Assembly (NCBI RefSeq): GCF_017592555.1
Contig: NZ_JAGFNS010000030.1
Coordinates: 1 to 64,000 of the forward strand
Source: Actinoplanes flavus
GTDB lineage: Bacteria; Actinomycetota; Actinomycetes; Mycobacteriales; Micromonosporaceae
Length of the DNA: 64,000 nucleotides
Direction: 5' to 3'
Part shown: in pieces, positions 7,078 through 14,971 of the stretch
Numbering within the stretch: position 1 is the first letter of the stretch
How the letters are laid out: each line of letters begins with the position of its first letter
Translations under genes and position numbers: made by a program
The notes under the pieces: model-generated
Database searches by the model: none
Told to the model about the DNA's origin: nothing
Seen by the model: the letters and a program-made list of their open reading frames with translations, nothing else

Positions 7078-7454
7078 TTCTTGTCGAGATAGCCGGAACG
7101 GTCGGCGCCGGGACCGCGGAACCGGTGCACCTCCTGCGGCCACTCGAGCGCGGTCGCGAGCCGGCCGGCCCAGTACCGGGCCGTCGCGTCGTCGGGGACG
7201 TCCACGGCGACGAATCCGCCGAGGTGCTCCTTGGTCTCGGCGAACGGCCCGTCGGTGAAGACGGCCTGGCCGTCGACGGCCTCGACGCTGCACACCACGG
7301 TGGACCGGTCGAGGCCGCCGTTGCTGAAGATCAGCACCCCCTCGGCCAGCATCTCGTCGAGCACGGGGCGGACCGCCTCGCTCTTCGCGCGGATCTGATC
7401 CTCGGTGTGGTGCGGCACCCACTCGTCGTTGAAGCTGATCAGGTATTCCGGCAT
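7074..7454 (-). CDS. YciI-family (YCII-related) protein
   Basis: This 126-residue protein starts at ATG 7454 with AGGGAG upstream. It shows the family hallmarks EYLISFND near the N-terminus, the VFTDGPFAETKEHLGGF block, and the YWAGRLATALEWPQEVHRF C-terminal helix. YCII proteins form small dimeric alpha/beta barrels with a His-Asp pair. In ECF gene pairs they are thought to act upstream of the sigma factor, but the biochemical role is not settled. Stop and start codons overlap with the following sigma gene, so the two are translationally coupled. Confidence 0.88.
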   Translation of the reverse strand: MPEYLISFNDEWVPHHTEDQIRAKSEAVRPVLDEMLAEGVLIFSNGGLDRSTVVCSVEAVDGQAVFTDGPFAETKEHLGGFVAVDVPDDATARYWAGRLATALEWPQEVHRFRGPGADRSGYLDKK

Positions 7455-7546
7455 GGTCGTCTCCCTCTGCTACCGGTCCGGCGGACGCCGTACACCCATT
7501 CCACGAACGGCGGCCCCTTGATACGACACCATCGGAACGGAATCTT

Positions 7547-8788
7547 TCAGACGGCCCGCCGCCGGTCCAGCGCGAATCCGGCAGCGGCCAGAGCGAGACC
7601 GGCCAGACCGAGGGCGACGCCGGCCCAGGCGGGGGCGCGGTAGCCGAGACCCGCGGCGATGACCGCGCCGCCGAGGGCCGCGCCGAGACTGTTGGCGACG
7701 TTCATGGCGGACTGGTTGACCGCCGCACCCATCAACTGTGCCCCGGGCGCGACCGTGATCAGCCGGGACTGCAGGGCGGGGCCGAGGAAGAGGCTGGTCG
7801 CGCCGATCAGGAAGGCGCCGGTGAACAGGCCGGCCGTGGTCCCGGCGGTCAGGGCGAAGAGCACCGCGGTGGCGATCATCGCGGTGAAGCCGAGCAGGGT
7901 GGCGCGGTGCAGGTCACGGTCGGCGTACCAGCCGCCGAGCGCGTTGCCGACGGTCATGCCCAGACCCATGGCGACCAGCACCCACGGCACGGCGCCGGTG
8001 GACAGGCCGGTGACCTCGGTGGTGACCGGGGCGATGTAGCTGTTGACGGCGAAGAAGCCGGCGAAGCCGATGGCGGCGGTCGCGGCGGTCAGCCAGACCA
8101 GCGGGTGGCGCAGCGAGCGCAGTTCGGCGGCGGGGGAACCGTCGGCGGCGGGCGCGTCCGGCACGGTGGCGGCCACGGCCAGCAGCGCGAGGGCGAAGAC
8201 TCCGGCGATGAGCAGGTAGGCGGTCCGCCAGCCGGCCTGCTGGCCGAGCCAGGTGACGGCCGGCACGCCGACCACGTTGGCGATGGTCAGGCCGCTGAGC
8301 ACGACGGCGAAGCCGCGGCCCTCGCTGCCGGGGCCCATGAGTTTGGCGGCCAGCAGGCCGGCGGCGCCGAAGTAGGCGCCGTGCGGCAGCCCGGCCACGA
8401 ACCGGGCGACCAGGACGAGGGTGAATCCGGGGGCGAGCGCGGACGCGACGGTGCCGGCCACGAAGAGCACGAGCAGGGCGAGGACCAGCCGCCGGCGCGG
8501 CACCCGGGCGGTCGCGGCGGCGATCAGGGGCGCGCCGACGACGACCCCGAGGGCGTACGCGGTGACCATCCAGCCGGCGTGCGCGACGGCGTCGGACGGG
8601 GACCGGGTGTATTCGGCGCCGAGCAGGTCGTGGGCGATCTCGGGCAGCAGGCCGGCGGGGACGAACTCGGTGAGGCCGATGGCGACGGCGCCGAAGGCGA
8701 GGGCGAGCAGGGCCGGCCAGCGGCGGTGGGTGCCGGGGTGGGGAGCCACAGCGTCGAGTTCTGCAACGCTGTTGCGTTTGTCGTTCAT
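7547..8788 (-). CDS. MFS transporter (AraJ/YdhP-like efflux family)
   Basis: The 413-residue protein has twelve predicted membrane segments. The first helix region reads LALAFGAVAIGLTEFVPAGL, the hallmark of the sugar/drug efflux branch that includes AraJ and YdhP. The loop RVPRRRLVLAL after helix 2-3 is the cytoplasmic motif A region. It is divergent from a ROK repressor, and two identical 13-bp palindromes cover its start, one inside its first codons. The transporter is therefore very likely repressed by that ROK protein. Export of a sugar-like or antibiotic compound is plausible; substrate unknown. Confidence 0.88.
   Translation of the reverse strand: MNDKRNSVAELDAVAPHPGTHRRWPALLALAFGAVAIGLTEFVPAGLLPEIAHDLLGAEYTRSPSDAVAHAGWMVTAYALGVVVGAPLIAAATARVPRRRLVLALLVLFVAGTVASALAPGFTLVLVARFVAGLPHGAYFGAAGLLAAKLMGPGSEGRGFAVVLSGLTIANVVGVPAVTWLGQQAGWRTAYLLIAGVFALALLAVAATVPDAPAADGSPAAELRSLRHPLVWLTAATAAIGFAGFFAVNSYIAPVTTEVTGLSTGAVPWVLVAMGLGMTVGNALGGWYADRDLHRATLLGFTAMIATAVLFALTAGTTAGLFTGAFLIGATSLFLGPALQSRLITVAPGAQLMGAAVNQSAMNVANSLGAALGGAVIAAGLGYRAPAWAGVALGLAGLALAAAGFALDRRRAV
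8763..8775. promoter_or_regulatory. ROK operator copy 1
   Basis: Palindrome GCAACGCTGTTGC (5-bp arms, 3-bp centre) followed by GTT. It falls in codons 5-9 of the MFS gene. An identical 16-base copy lies 39 bases away. Confidence 0.7.
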
Positions 8789-8801
8789 GGCCCGGACTTT
8801 A

Positions 8802-8814
8802 GCAACGCTGTTGC
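8802..8814. promoter_or_regulatory. ROK operator copy 2
   Basis: Second identical GCAACGCTGTTGC palindrome in the 46-bp divergent spacer. It lies just upstream of a TAGTGT -10-like element (8823-8828) of the ROK gene, so binding would block both promoters. Confidence 0.75.
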
Positions 8815-8834
8815 GTTAGTTGTAGTGTGAGCCC

Positions 8835-9908
8835 GTGCACCTCGCCTTCCTCCGCGACTACCACGAGGCCCAGGTCATCGCCCTGGCCCGCAGCCGGCCG
8901 ACCATCGAACGCGGCACGGTCGCCGAGATCACCGGCCTGACCCCGCAGGCCGTCTCCAAGGTCATCGCCCGGCTGCTGGAGGAGGGCCTGATCGCACCGG
9001 CCGGCGTGCGGCGGGCCGCGATGGGCAAACCGGCCGCCGTCTACCAGCTCGTCCCGGACAGCCGGTGGGCGATCGGCGCGCACGTCACCCGCCGCGCCCT
9101 GCGCCTGGCCCTGACCGACCTGGCCGGCACCGTCCGGGCCGGCGCCACGACCGCCCTGCCACCCGACTTCACCCCGGATCAGTTGCTGAGCGAACTGTCC
9201 GCCGGAGTCACCGCGCTGCTCGCCTCCCCCGGGCCCCCGTCCCGGCGGCTGGCCGGCGTCGGCATCGGCATGATCGGGCCGCTCGACCAGGCCACCGGCA
9301 CCGTTCGCGACGCGCACCGGCTCCGCCACTGGCACGACATCCCCCTGGCCGCCCTCGCCACCGAACGGCTCGGCCTGCCGGTCCACGTCGACAAGGACGT
9401 CACCGCCGGCGTGACCGCCGAGGCGTGGCGCCGCGGCGCCGGATTCCGCGACGCCGCCCTGATCATGGTGGAGAGCGGCGTCGGCGCCGGGCTCTGGCTC
9501 GGCGGCTCCGCCCATCGCGGCGCGCACACCAACGCCGGGGAGTTCGGGCACACCGTCGTCCAGCTCGACGGCCCGCCGTGCGTGTGCGGCCGCCGGGGCT
9601 GCCTGGAGGCCGTCCACGACCGGGCCGGTGATCCGGCGGCGGCCGCGGCCGTCATCGGCGTCGGCGTGGTCAACCTGTTGCAGACCCTCGACCTGGGACA
9701 CATCGTCCTCGCCGGGGCCGACCTGCTGGAGCACGGCGACGTCTACCGCCGGGCCGTCGAGCACGCGGTCCGCACCCAGGTCCCCCGCGCCGACTGGCTG
9801 TCCGTCGAGGTCACCCTGGCCGGTCTCGGCGCCGGCACGATCGCGGCGGGCGCCGCGATGCAGGTCCTGAACGCACGGTACGGCGTCCCCGACCCCGCCG
9901 GCCGGTGA
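8835..9908 (+). CDS. ROK-family transcriptional repressor
   Basis: The 357-residue protein starts at GTG, 6 bases after a -10-like TAGTGT, so the transcript is probably leaderless. Residues 20-75 form a winged helix (RGTVAEITGLTPQAVSKVIARL). The rest is a ROK sugar-kinase fold with the zinc motif CVCGRRGCLEAV and GVGIGMIGPLD. ROK repressors sense sugars or sugar phosphates. The divergent MFS gene and paired operators indicate control of transporter and self. The catalytic Asp region (HVDKDVTAG) differs from active kinases (usually a DN motif), so it is likely a sensor only. Confidence 0.88.
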   Translation: MHLAFLRDYHEAQVIALARSRPTIERGTVAEITGLTPQAVSKVIARLLEEGLIAPAGVRRAAMGKPAAVYQLVPDSRWAIGAHVTRRALRLALTDLAGTVRAGATTALPPDFTPDQLLSELSAGVTALLASPGPPSRRLAGVGIGMIGPLDQATGTVRDAHRLRHWHDIPLAALATERLGLPVHVDKDVTAGVTAEAWRRGAGFRDAALIMVESGVGAGLWLGGSAHRGAHTNAGEFGHTVVQLDGPPCVCGRRGCLEAVHDRAGDPAAAAAVIGVGVVNLLQTLDLGHIVLAGADLLEHGDVYRRAVEHAVRTQVPRADWLSVEVTLAGLGAGTIAAGAAMQVLNARYGVPDPAGR

Positions 9909-9916
9909 TCAGGGCG

Positions 9917-10888
9917 TCACCGCGGGCGCACCCGCGTCAGCGCCTCGTGTTCCTGCGCTTCGGCGCGCGGCCCGCGTACCCGAATGGTCCCGGAGGCCTC
10001 GTCGGCGTGGGCCCGGATCTCGCGGGCCACGGTGGGCCAGATCTCCCGGGGTAGGTCGTGGCCGGCGCCGGGCAGTTCGACGTAGCGGGCGTTCGGCACC
10101 GATGCGGCGATGCGGCGGCCGGCGGCGGGGCGGATCAGCGGATCCCGCTCGCCGTGCAGCACGAGGGTGGGGACGCGGAGGTCACGCAGGCGCGGGCCGT
10201 GCCAGCTGGCGCCGGTCTGCCGGGCCTGGGCACGGCTGTCGCGGACGCCGCTGGGCAGTCCGGCGTCGAGTTCGCGTTCGACGCGGAGGCGGGCGTCCTG
10301 CTCGTCGAACGGGTAGCCGGGCGAGGCGACCGCCCGCAGCAGGTCGAGGCCGGCAGCGATGTCGCCGTCGCGCCCGGCGGAGTGGCGCATCCGGGTCAGG
10401 CGTGCCAGGAACGGCAGCCGCACGTAGCGCAGGACGGCGGCGCCGCGAGCGTCGCTGGGCACGGCGGCGTACGAGGTCAGGGTGTGCACCCGGTCGGGGT
10501 GGCGTAGCGCGGTGCGCTGGGCGACCAGGCCGCCCTGGGAGATGCCGAAGAGGTGGGCGCGCTGCCAGCCGAGCGCGTCGAGGACGGCGACCGTGTCGTC
10601 GGCCATGTCCTCGGCGGTGTAGGCGGGCGGGCGGCGGCGCAGCAGGGCGGTCAGCGGGTTGCCGGCGGGCGTGTCGTCGAAATGGGTGGAGCCGCCGGCG
10701 TCGCGGCCGTCGAACGAGACGACGCTGAACCCGGCGTCGATCAGTGCGGCGACCAGGCCGTCGGGCCACCAGAGGCGGGAGACGCCGAGGCCCATGAGCA
10801 GCAGCAGCGGCTCGCCGCCGGCGCCGCCGAGGTCGTCGACCGCGAGGCGTACGTCGCCGTTGTGTGCGGTGTACGGAGTCCTGGTCAT
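9917..10888 (-). CDS. Alpha/beta hydrolase
   Basis: A 323-residue enzyme. The start at ATG 10888 is preferred because the upstream in-frame stretch runs into the divergent TetR gene, and AGG precedes this ATG by 7 bases. The catalytic triad is S117 (GISQGG), D249 (GERDPLI) and H277 (GAGHDLP), with a cap between strands 6 and 7. Similar proteins include the aclacinomycin methylesterase type and various esterases or lactonases. It is divergent from a TetR repressor with a palindromic operator in the spacer, so it is probably induced by a small molecule it degrades. Confidence 0.85.
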   Translation of the reverse strand: MTRTPYTAHNGDVRLAVDDLGGAGGEPLLLLMGLGVSRLWWPDGLVAALIDAGFSVVSFDGRDAGGSTHFDDTPAGNPLTALLRRRPPAYTAEDMADDTVAVLDALGWQRAHLFGISQGGLVAQRTALRHPDRVHTLTSYAAVPSDARGAAVLRYVRLPFLARLTRMRHSAGRDGDIAAGLDLLRAVASPGYPFDEQDARLRVERELDAGLPSGVRDSRAQARQTGASWHGPRLRDLRVPTLVLHGERDPLIRPAAGRRIAASVPNARYVELPGAGHDLPREIWPTVAREIRAHADEASGTIRVRGPRAEAQEHEALTRVRPR

Positions 10889-10911
10889 CGTCGCCTCACT
10901 CTTTCGGGAAC

Positions 10912-10927
10912 AGTGTTCGCGAACAAT
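10912..10927. promoter_or_regulatory. TetR operator candidate
   Basis: TGTTCGCGAACA is a perfect 12-bp palindrome (10914-10925) between the divergent hydrolase and TetR genes. It extends outward with paired bases and is flanked by further GAAC half-sites at 10908 and 10935. Its position suits repression of both genes. Confidence 0.7.
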
Positions 10928-10970
10928 GTACTCGGAACGATAGGGTGGGGACAACAAGGAGAGGGGCGGC

Positions 10971-11630
10971 ATGGAGACGGTGCCGGTGTGGCTTCGAGAA
11001 CGGCGTACCGGAGTGGGCCGGCCCGCCGAACGATCCCGCGCGGAGGTGACCGCCGCGGCGATCGCCCTGGCCGACCGGGAGGGCCTGGCCGCCGTGTCGA
11101 TGCGCCGCGTCGCCGCCGAACTGGGCACCGGCCCGGCCTCGCTCTACCGCTATGTGGACAGCCGGGACGACCTGCTCGACCTGATGACCGACGAGATGGC
11201 CACCGAGTACCGACTGCCCGAGCCGGGCGGCCCGTGGCTGCCGGCGCTGCTGGAGGTGTACCGGCAGGGCCGCGCGGTGATGCTGCGGCACCCTTGGCTG
11301 CCGGAACTGCTGCTCACCCGCTCGGCGCTCGGCCCGCACTCCACCGAGCTGCTGGAACACGTGCTGGCGATCCTCGCCGCGCACCCGGCGGGCGCGGGCC
11401 GCAAGCTGGAGGCGTTCGCCGTGATGACCACGCTCACCGCCGCCCTCACGCTGAACGAACTCAACGCGAGCTCGGGCGCCCCGCAGCGGCAGGGCGCCTA
11501 CCTGGCCCACGCGATCGCGGCGGGACGGCACCCCCACCTGACGGCGGCGCTGGCCGGCGGCCCGCCGACACCGGCGCCCCGTTTCGAGGACACGGTGTCG
11601 CGGGTCCTCACCGGCCTGCTGGGCGAATGA
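10971..11630 (+). CDS. TetR/AcrR-family repressor
   Basis: A 219-residue protein with ribosome binding site AAGGAGAGG. The N-terminal helix-turn-helix covers about residues 20-75 (VTAAAIALADREGLAAVSMR, then LGTGPASLYRYVDSRDDLLDLM). The C-terminal ligand domain resembles the tetracycline-repressor-type C-domain (TetR_C_1). Divergent to the hydrolase gene with a palindrome between them, so it most likely represses itself and the hydrolase. Ligand unknown. Confidence 0.88.
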   Translation: METVPVWLRERRTGVGRPAERSRAEVTAAAIALADREGLAAVSMRRVAAELGTGPASLYRYVDSRDDLLDLMTDEMATEYRLPEPGGPWLPALLEVYRQGRAVMLRHPWLPELLLTRSALGPHSTELLEHVLAILAAHPAGAGRKLEAFAVMTTLTAALTLNELNASSGAPQRQGAYLAHAIAAGRHPHLTAALAGGPPTPAPRFEDTVSRVLTGLLGE

Positions 11631-11649
11631 GCACCACCGTCACCGAAGG

Positions 11650-12315
11650 TCAGCGAGGGTGGACGGCGTAGGTCAGGTGCGTGACCCGCGGTGACGGCTC
11701 GGAGCGGACCGGCTCCAGCCGGATCCGGGAGGCGTCGACGCCGTCGAACAGGCGGGTGCCGGCGCCGAGCAGCACGGGCGCCAGCGCGATCGTGAACTCG
11801 TCGACCAGGCCGGCGTTCAGGTACTGCAGGATCGTCTCTCCGCCGCCGCAGATGCGGACGTCCCGGCTGCCGGCGGCCTCGCGGGCCCGGTCGAGCGCGG
11901 TCTTGATGCCGTCGGTGACGAAGTGGAAGGTGGTGCCGCCGGGCCGCTCCCACGGCTCACGCCCGGTGTGCGTCACGACGAAGACCGGCGTGTGGAAGGG
12001 CGCCTCCTCCGGCCATGACTGCTCGCCGAGATCGAACATGCGCCTGCCCATGACGTTCGCGCCGATGCGCTCGTACGTCTCCCGCGCGATCTCGTCGTCG
12101 CGTCCTTCCTCGCCGCCCTCGCCCAGCTTCAGGTTCTCCCGGAAGAACCGCAGCGGGAACATCCACTGCTGCAACTCCCCCCACTGTTTCATCCAGCGCC
12201 GCACGTCCGGGTCGTCCTGCCGGGCGGGCGTGAGGAAGTCGCCGACGGACGGGGGTTCGGGTGCGACGAAGCCGTCCAGCGACATCGACACGCTGAAGAA
12301 CACCTTTCCGGCCAT
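11650..12315 (-). CDS. Dihydrofolate reductase-family protein (RibD C-terminal domain)
   Basis: The 221-residue product starts at ATG 12315, overlapping the previous stop (TGATG). Features are FFSVSMSLDGFVAPE at the N-terminus, ANVMGRRMFDLGE, and ICGGGETILQYLNAGLVDEF followed by LAPVLLGAGTRLFDG. These are typical of RibD-C/DHFR-like oxidoreductases that use NADPH on unknown substrates. Such genes are frequently linked to ArsR and SRPBCC genes in actinobacteria, as here. It is the last gene of that three-gene operon. Confidence 0.88.
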   Translation of the reverse strand: MAGKVFFSVSMSLDGFVAPEPPSVGDFLTPARQDDPDVRRWMKQWGELQQWMFPLRFFRENLKLGEGGEEGRDDEIARETYERIGANVMGRRMFDLGEQSWPEEAPFHTPVFVVTHTGREPWERPGGTTFHFVTDGIKTALDRAREAAGSRDVRICGGGETILQYLNAGLVDEFTIALAPVLLGAGTRLFDGVDASRIRLEPVRSEPSPRVTHLTYAVHPR

Positions 12316-12788
12316 CAGCTCTGCCCTTCCTTCAGCAGAACCCCGACGACGTACGCCGACAGGTTGCCCAGCGTCTGCCGGCCGCCCTCGACAGCGTGGT
12401 ATTTCTCGACCGCCTCGTCGCGCGACTGCTTCGTGGGGAACACCGTGCGCATCTCGATCCGGGTCGCCGCGCCGTCCGGCGTGAAGGTCAGAACCGACGT
12501 GAACGCGTTCGGGTCGTCGCGGAACTCCCCGTGCAGCAGCGCGATCCGCTCCGGCGCGACGATCTCGGTCCAGGTGATCCATTCGGAGTAGTCGGTGCCG
12601 TCCGGCCCGTGCATCACGAAGTCCCACACCTCGCCCTCGCGGAACGTGAAGGACCGCGTGGTGGTGCTGAACCCCTCCGGTCCCCACCACCGGGACAGGT
12701 GGCGGACCTCGGTGAACGCCTCGAACACCAGCTCCCGTGGGGCGTCGATGACCCGGGAGATCACGATCTCCCGCTCTTCTGCCGCCAT
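12315..12788 (-). CDS. SRPBCC (AHSA1-type) domain protein
   Basis: A 157-residue protein with the START/AHSA1 helix-grip fold. It shows ISRVIDAPRELVFEAFTEV, the HLSRWWGPEGF loop and the C-terminal helix GGRQTLGNLSAYV. These proteins bind hydrophobic ligands, and in ArsR-linked operons they are regulated by the neighbouring repressor. It follows the ArsR gene after 3 bases and overlaps the DHFR-like gene, so all three are co-translated. The ligand is unknown. Confidence 0.88.
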   Translation of the reverse strand: MAAEEREIVISRVIDAPRELVFEAFTEVRHLSRWWGPEGFSTTTRSFTFREGEVWDFVMHGPDGTDYSEWITWTEIVAPERIALLHGEFRDDPNAFTSVLTFTPDGAATRIEMRTVFPTKQSRDEAVEKYHAVEGGRQTLGNLSAYVVGVLLKEGQS

Positions 12789-12791
12789 CAG

Positions 12792-13133
12792 TCAGTCCTC
12801 CTGCCGTGTCTGCTTGAGCTCCCGCACGTACGTTTCCAGCCGGTCGAAACCGCCGGTCCAGAACTGTTCGAATCCGCCCACCCAGTCGTGGATCGGCCGC
12901 AACCCGCGGGCGTCCAGGCCGTAGAGGCGCTGTTTGCCCACCTCGCGGACGCGCACCAGCCCCACCTCCCGGAGCACTCGCAGGTGCTTGGACGCCCGCG
13001 GCTGGCTCATCCCCAGCTCCCGGGCCAGGTCGGTCACCGGCCGCTCGCCCGCCCGCAGCAGCGCCAGGATGTCCCGGCGCTGCGGCTCGGCGATGGCGTT
13101 GAACGCGTCCGACGTCGTCGCTGCTCGTGCCAT
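12792..13133 (-). CDS. ArsR-family winged-helix repressor
   Basis: The 113-residue product starts at ATG 13133. A promoter TTGACG-N16-TATGAT (13141-13168) ends 7 bases before this ATG, so the mRNA is probably leaderless and the ATG further upstream, which lies in the -10 box, is unlikely to be used. The helix-turn-helix is VTDLARELGMSQPRASKHLRVL. The ArsR metal box cysteines (ELCVCDL) are absent, as in the group paired with SRPBCC proteins. The first gene of the operon, presumably autorepressing. Confidence 0.9.
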   Translation of the reverse strand: MARAATTSDAFNAIAEPQRRDILALLRAGERPVTDLARELGMSQPRASKHLRVLREVGLVRVREVGKQRLYGLDARGLRPIHDWVGGFEQFWTGGFDRLETYVRELKQTRQED

Positions 13134-13140
13134 GGCAGCC

Positions 13141-13168
13141 ATCATATTCCCATAACGGCATGCGTCAA
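13141..13168 (-). promoter_or_regulatory. Promoter of the ArsR-SRPBCC-DHFR operon (leaderless)
   Basis: Reading on the minus strand, TTGACG, 16 bases, TATGAT, then 7 bases to the ATG. Both hexamers are close to the housekeeping consensus, and the distance predicts transcription starting at or next to the start codon. Confidence 0.7.
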
Positions 13169-13185
13169 GCGCGACGAGTGACGGG

Positions 13186-13764
13186 TCAGGCGAAGGAGCG
13201 CGCGGTGGCCTCCAGCCGGTCCCGGTAGGCGGCCCACCACGCCTCGTCGGCCTCGTGGACGTTGTCGCCGGGGCGCCGCCAGCCCACCTGCCCGTCGATC
13301 AGCTCGCGGACGAGATCGGCGTGGCCGGCATGGCGGTTCAGCTCGGCAAGCATGTGTACGAGAACGTGGTGCAGTGTCACCGCCGGGTCGCCCCACCAGC
13401 GGACCGATCCGGGCGCGTCGATCGGCAGCGCCTCGATCGTGGCGTCGGCGTGGGCCCAGGCCCGCCGCCACAGGGCGATGATGTCGTCGCGGGACTCGTC
13501 GGCGCCGGCCCACATGTCCACGTTGGGTTCGGCGCCCTCGGCCAGGCTGAGCAGCGGCTCGGGGAACGGCCGGCCGAACACCTCGCCGAAGTAGGCGGCG
13601 GTCACCACGGCGACGTGCTTGACCAGTCCGAGCAGGTTCGTCCCGGTGGGCACGAGCGGCCGCCGGACGTCGTACTCCGACAGGCCGTCCAGCTTCCCGA
13701 GCAACGACTCGCGCCCCTCCCGCAGATAGCGGTGAAGATTCGCCTTGGCATCAAGATCAATCAT
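13186..13764 (-). CDS. DinB-like (DUF664) metal-binding protein
   Basis: A 192-residue four-helix protein. Conserved histidines are seen in GLVKHVAVV (H50) and in the later HMLAELNRHAGHADLVRELI block, the usual three-His metal site of DinB/YfiT proteins. Many actinobacterial members are bacillithiol- or mycothiol-linked S-transferases. The C-terminus EAWWAAYRDRLE fits DUF664. It stands alone, 17 bases upstream of the ArsR promoter and on the same strand. Function is inferred only at superfamily level. Confidence 0.8.
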   Translation of the reverse strand: MIDLDAKANLHRYLREGRESLLGKLDGLSEYDVRRPLVPTGTNLLGLVKHVAVVTAAYFGEVFGRPFPEPLLSLAEGAEPNVDMWAGADESRDDIIALWRRAWAHADATIEALPIDAPGSVRWWGDPAVTLHHVLVHMLAELNRHAGHADLVRELIDGQVGWRRPGDNVHEADEAWWAAYRDRLEATARSFA

Positions 13765-13828
13765 GCCGCCCAGAATGCCATCGGCCGCGCGTTCCCCGTA
13801 CCCCGCAAAGGTCTATTAAGGTCAATTG

Positions 13829-14020
13829 ATGCGACCAGATCTCGCCACCAGCGCCGTCGACTCGTTACGCCTCGACACCGTGCCCGGCCGGCGGACCGTG
13901 GCGATTCCGGACGCGACCGGCAACAAGCGTCCGGACACCCTGCCGAACCTCATCGCCACCGGGCGGGCCGGGCCGCTGTTCGTCATCCCGGGGCGCGCCA
14001 CGAAATACCGGCTCCCATGA
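13829..14020 (+). CDS. Small hypothetical protein, coupled to the next gene
   Basis: A 63-residue frame starting ATG GAT-context (MRPDLATSAVDSLRLD) with strong G/C at third positions and a stop that overlaps the next start codon as ATGA. The spacer before it is AT-rich with TATTAA (13812) as a possible -10, which would give a short leader. No domain is recognised; the end reads PLFVIPGRATKYRLP. Codon bias and overlap argue that it is real. Together with the next gene it forms an unknown two-gene unit. Confidence 0.55.
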   Translation: MRPDLATSAVDSLRLDTVPGRRTVAIPDATGNKRPDTLPNLIATGRAGPLFVIPGRATKYRLP

Positions 14021-14502
14021 GTCTGATGGTTCGCTATCTCGCCGTCATCGACGACGGGCACGACGTCAAGAATCCGGTCACCGTGCTGCGGATGATCGAC
14101 GGGTCGTCCGTTGCTCTCCAGCTCAACGAGGATGCCGCCTGGGTCCGCTCGACGCTTCTGGCTCGCATCGAAGCCGGCGAGGCACCCTACCGGCTCCGGT
14201 CCATCTCGCCTCGCGCGGCCGCCCGCATCCGGAAACGGCGGGAGCAAAAGATCAACTTCAAGTTCTTCCTTCTGGTACGGGACGACGACCCGACCGACAC
14301 ACCGGTAGGAGTCCTGCGCGAGTGGGAGCCCACCGGTGGCGGCCTGTACGCGGAGACGTACACCCGCGAGGGCGAGTGGACGCGCAGCAACGTACGCCTG
14401 GACATCGAACGCGGCAGCGACATCCAAAACCGGATCGTGCCGAGCGACGCCTCCACCGTGCACCAGATCATCGAGTCCTGGCACCGGCTTTGGAAAGAAT
14501 GA
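14017..14502 (+). CDS. Hypothetical protein (161 aa)
   Basis: Starts at ATG 14017 overlapping the upstream small gene. The protein is soluble and mixed alpha/beta. It has a basic middle part (AAARIRKRREQKINFKFF) and a Trp-rich C-terminus ending ESWHRLWKE. No signal peptide, membrane segment or known motif is visible. Strict overlap with the small upstream gene suggests the two products act together, as in toxin-antitoxin or immunity pairs, but there is no direct evidence for that. Confidence 0.65.
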   Translation: MSLMVRYLAVIDDGHDVKNPVTVLRMIDGSSVALQLNEDAAWVRSTLLARIEAGEAPYRLRSISPRAAARIRKRREQKINFKFFLLVRDDDPTDTPVGVLREWEPTGGGLYAETYTREGEWTRSNVRLDIERGSDIQNRIVPSDASTVHQIIESWHRLWKE

Positions 14503-14590
14503 CCCCCCTGCCGGGCAGCCGGCCGGCACCGACGACGGTCGGCACGCCGCCTGCCGCATGATGGAGGGCGACATCTGGCAGGGTGTGGCC

Positions 14591-14959
14591 ATGGTCGAAA
14601 CCGCCGCTCTGCTGGCCGCCTACGACGCGCACATGCGCATGCCGGCCGGCGCCGTCCCGTCCGGCATCACCCACGAGCACGACGGCCCGGTCGTGCGAAT
14701 AGTCGGCGGGCACATGGGACGCGTCCGGGCGCCGCGCGACGTCGGTGTCACCGGCGCCGCATTACCAGTGGACACCGCCGACATAGCTACGGCGCCCGTT
14801 CCGGGACGCATGCCCGCCGCGCTCCCCGAGGCTCCTTCGCGGAATCGCCGGGAATCTATCCCATCCCACGCCGGTCGAGCGCCTGAACGAGATCCGCACA
14901 AGACTCTCGTCCTGATCGCCGGGTCCAGGACGATGCTCGAAACGCTTGCAGCGCGGTGA
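14591..14959 (+). pseudogene. GNAT acetyltransferase remnant (N-terminal part only)
   Basis: The first 60 or so residues (MVETAALLAAYDAHMR, then HEHDGPVVRIVGGHMGRVRAPRDVGV) match the start of a common actinomycete GNAT protein in which DGP-RIVG-H-GFV-APRDLGV leads into the acetyl-CoA domain. After about base 14770 the frame loses similarity and becomes random-looking. No acetyl-CoA-binding motif remains. This looks like a decayed gene fragment. Confidence 0.55.
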
Positions 14960-14971
14960 CACGATCACGGC

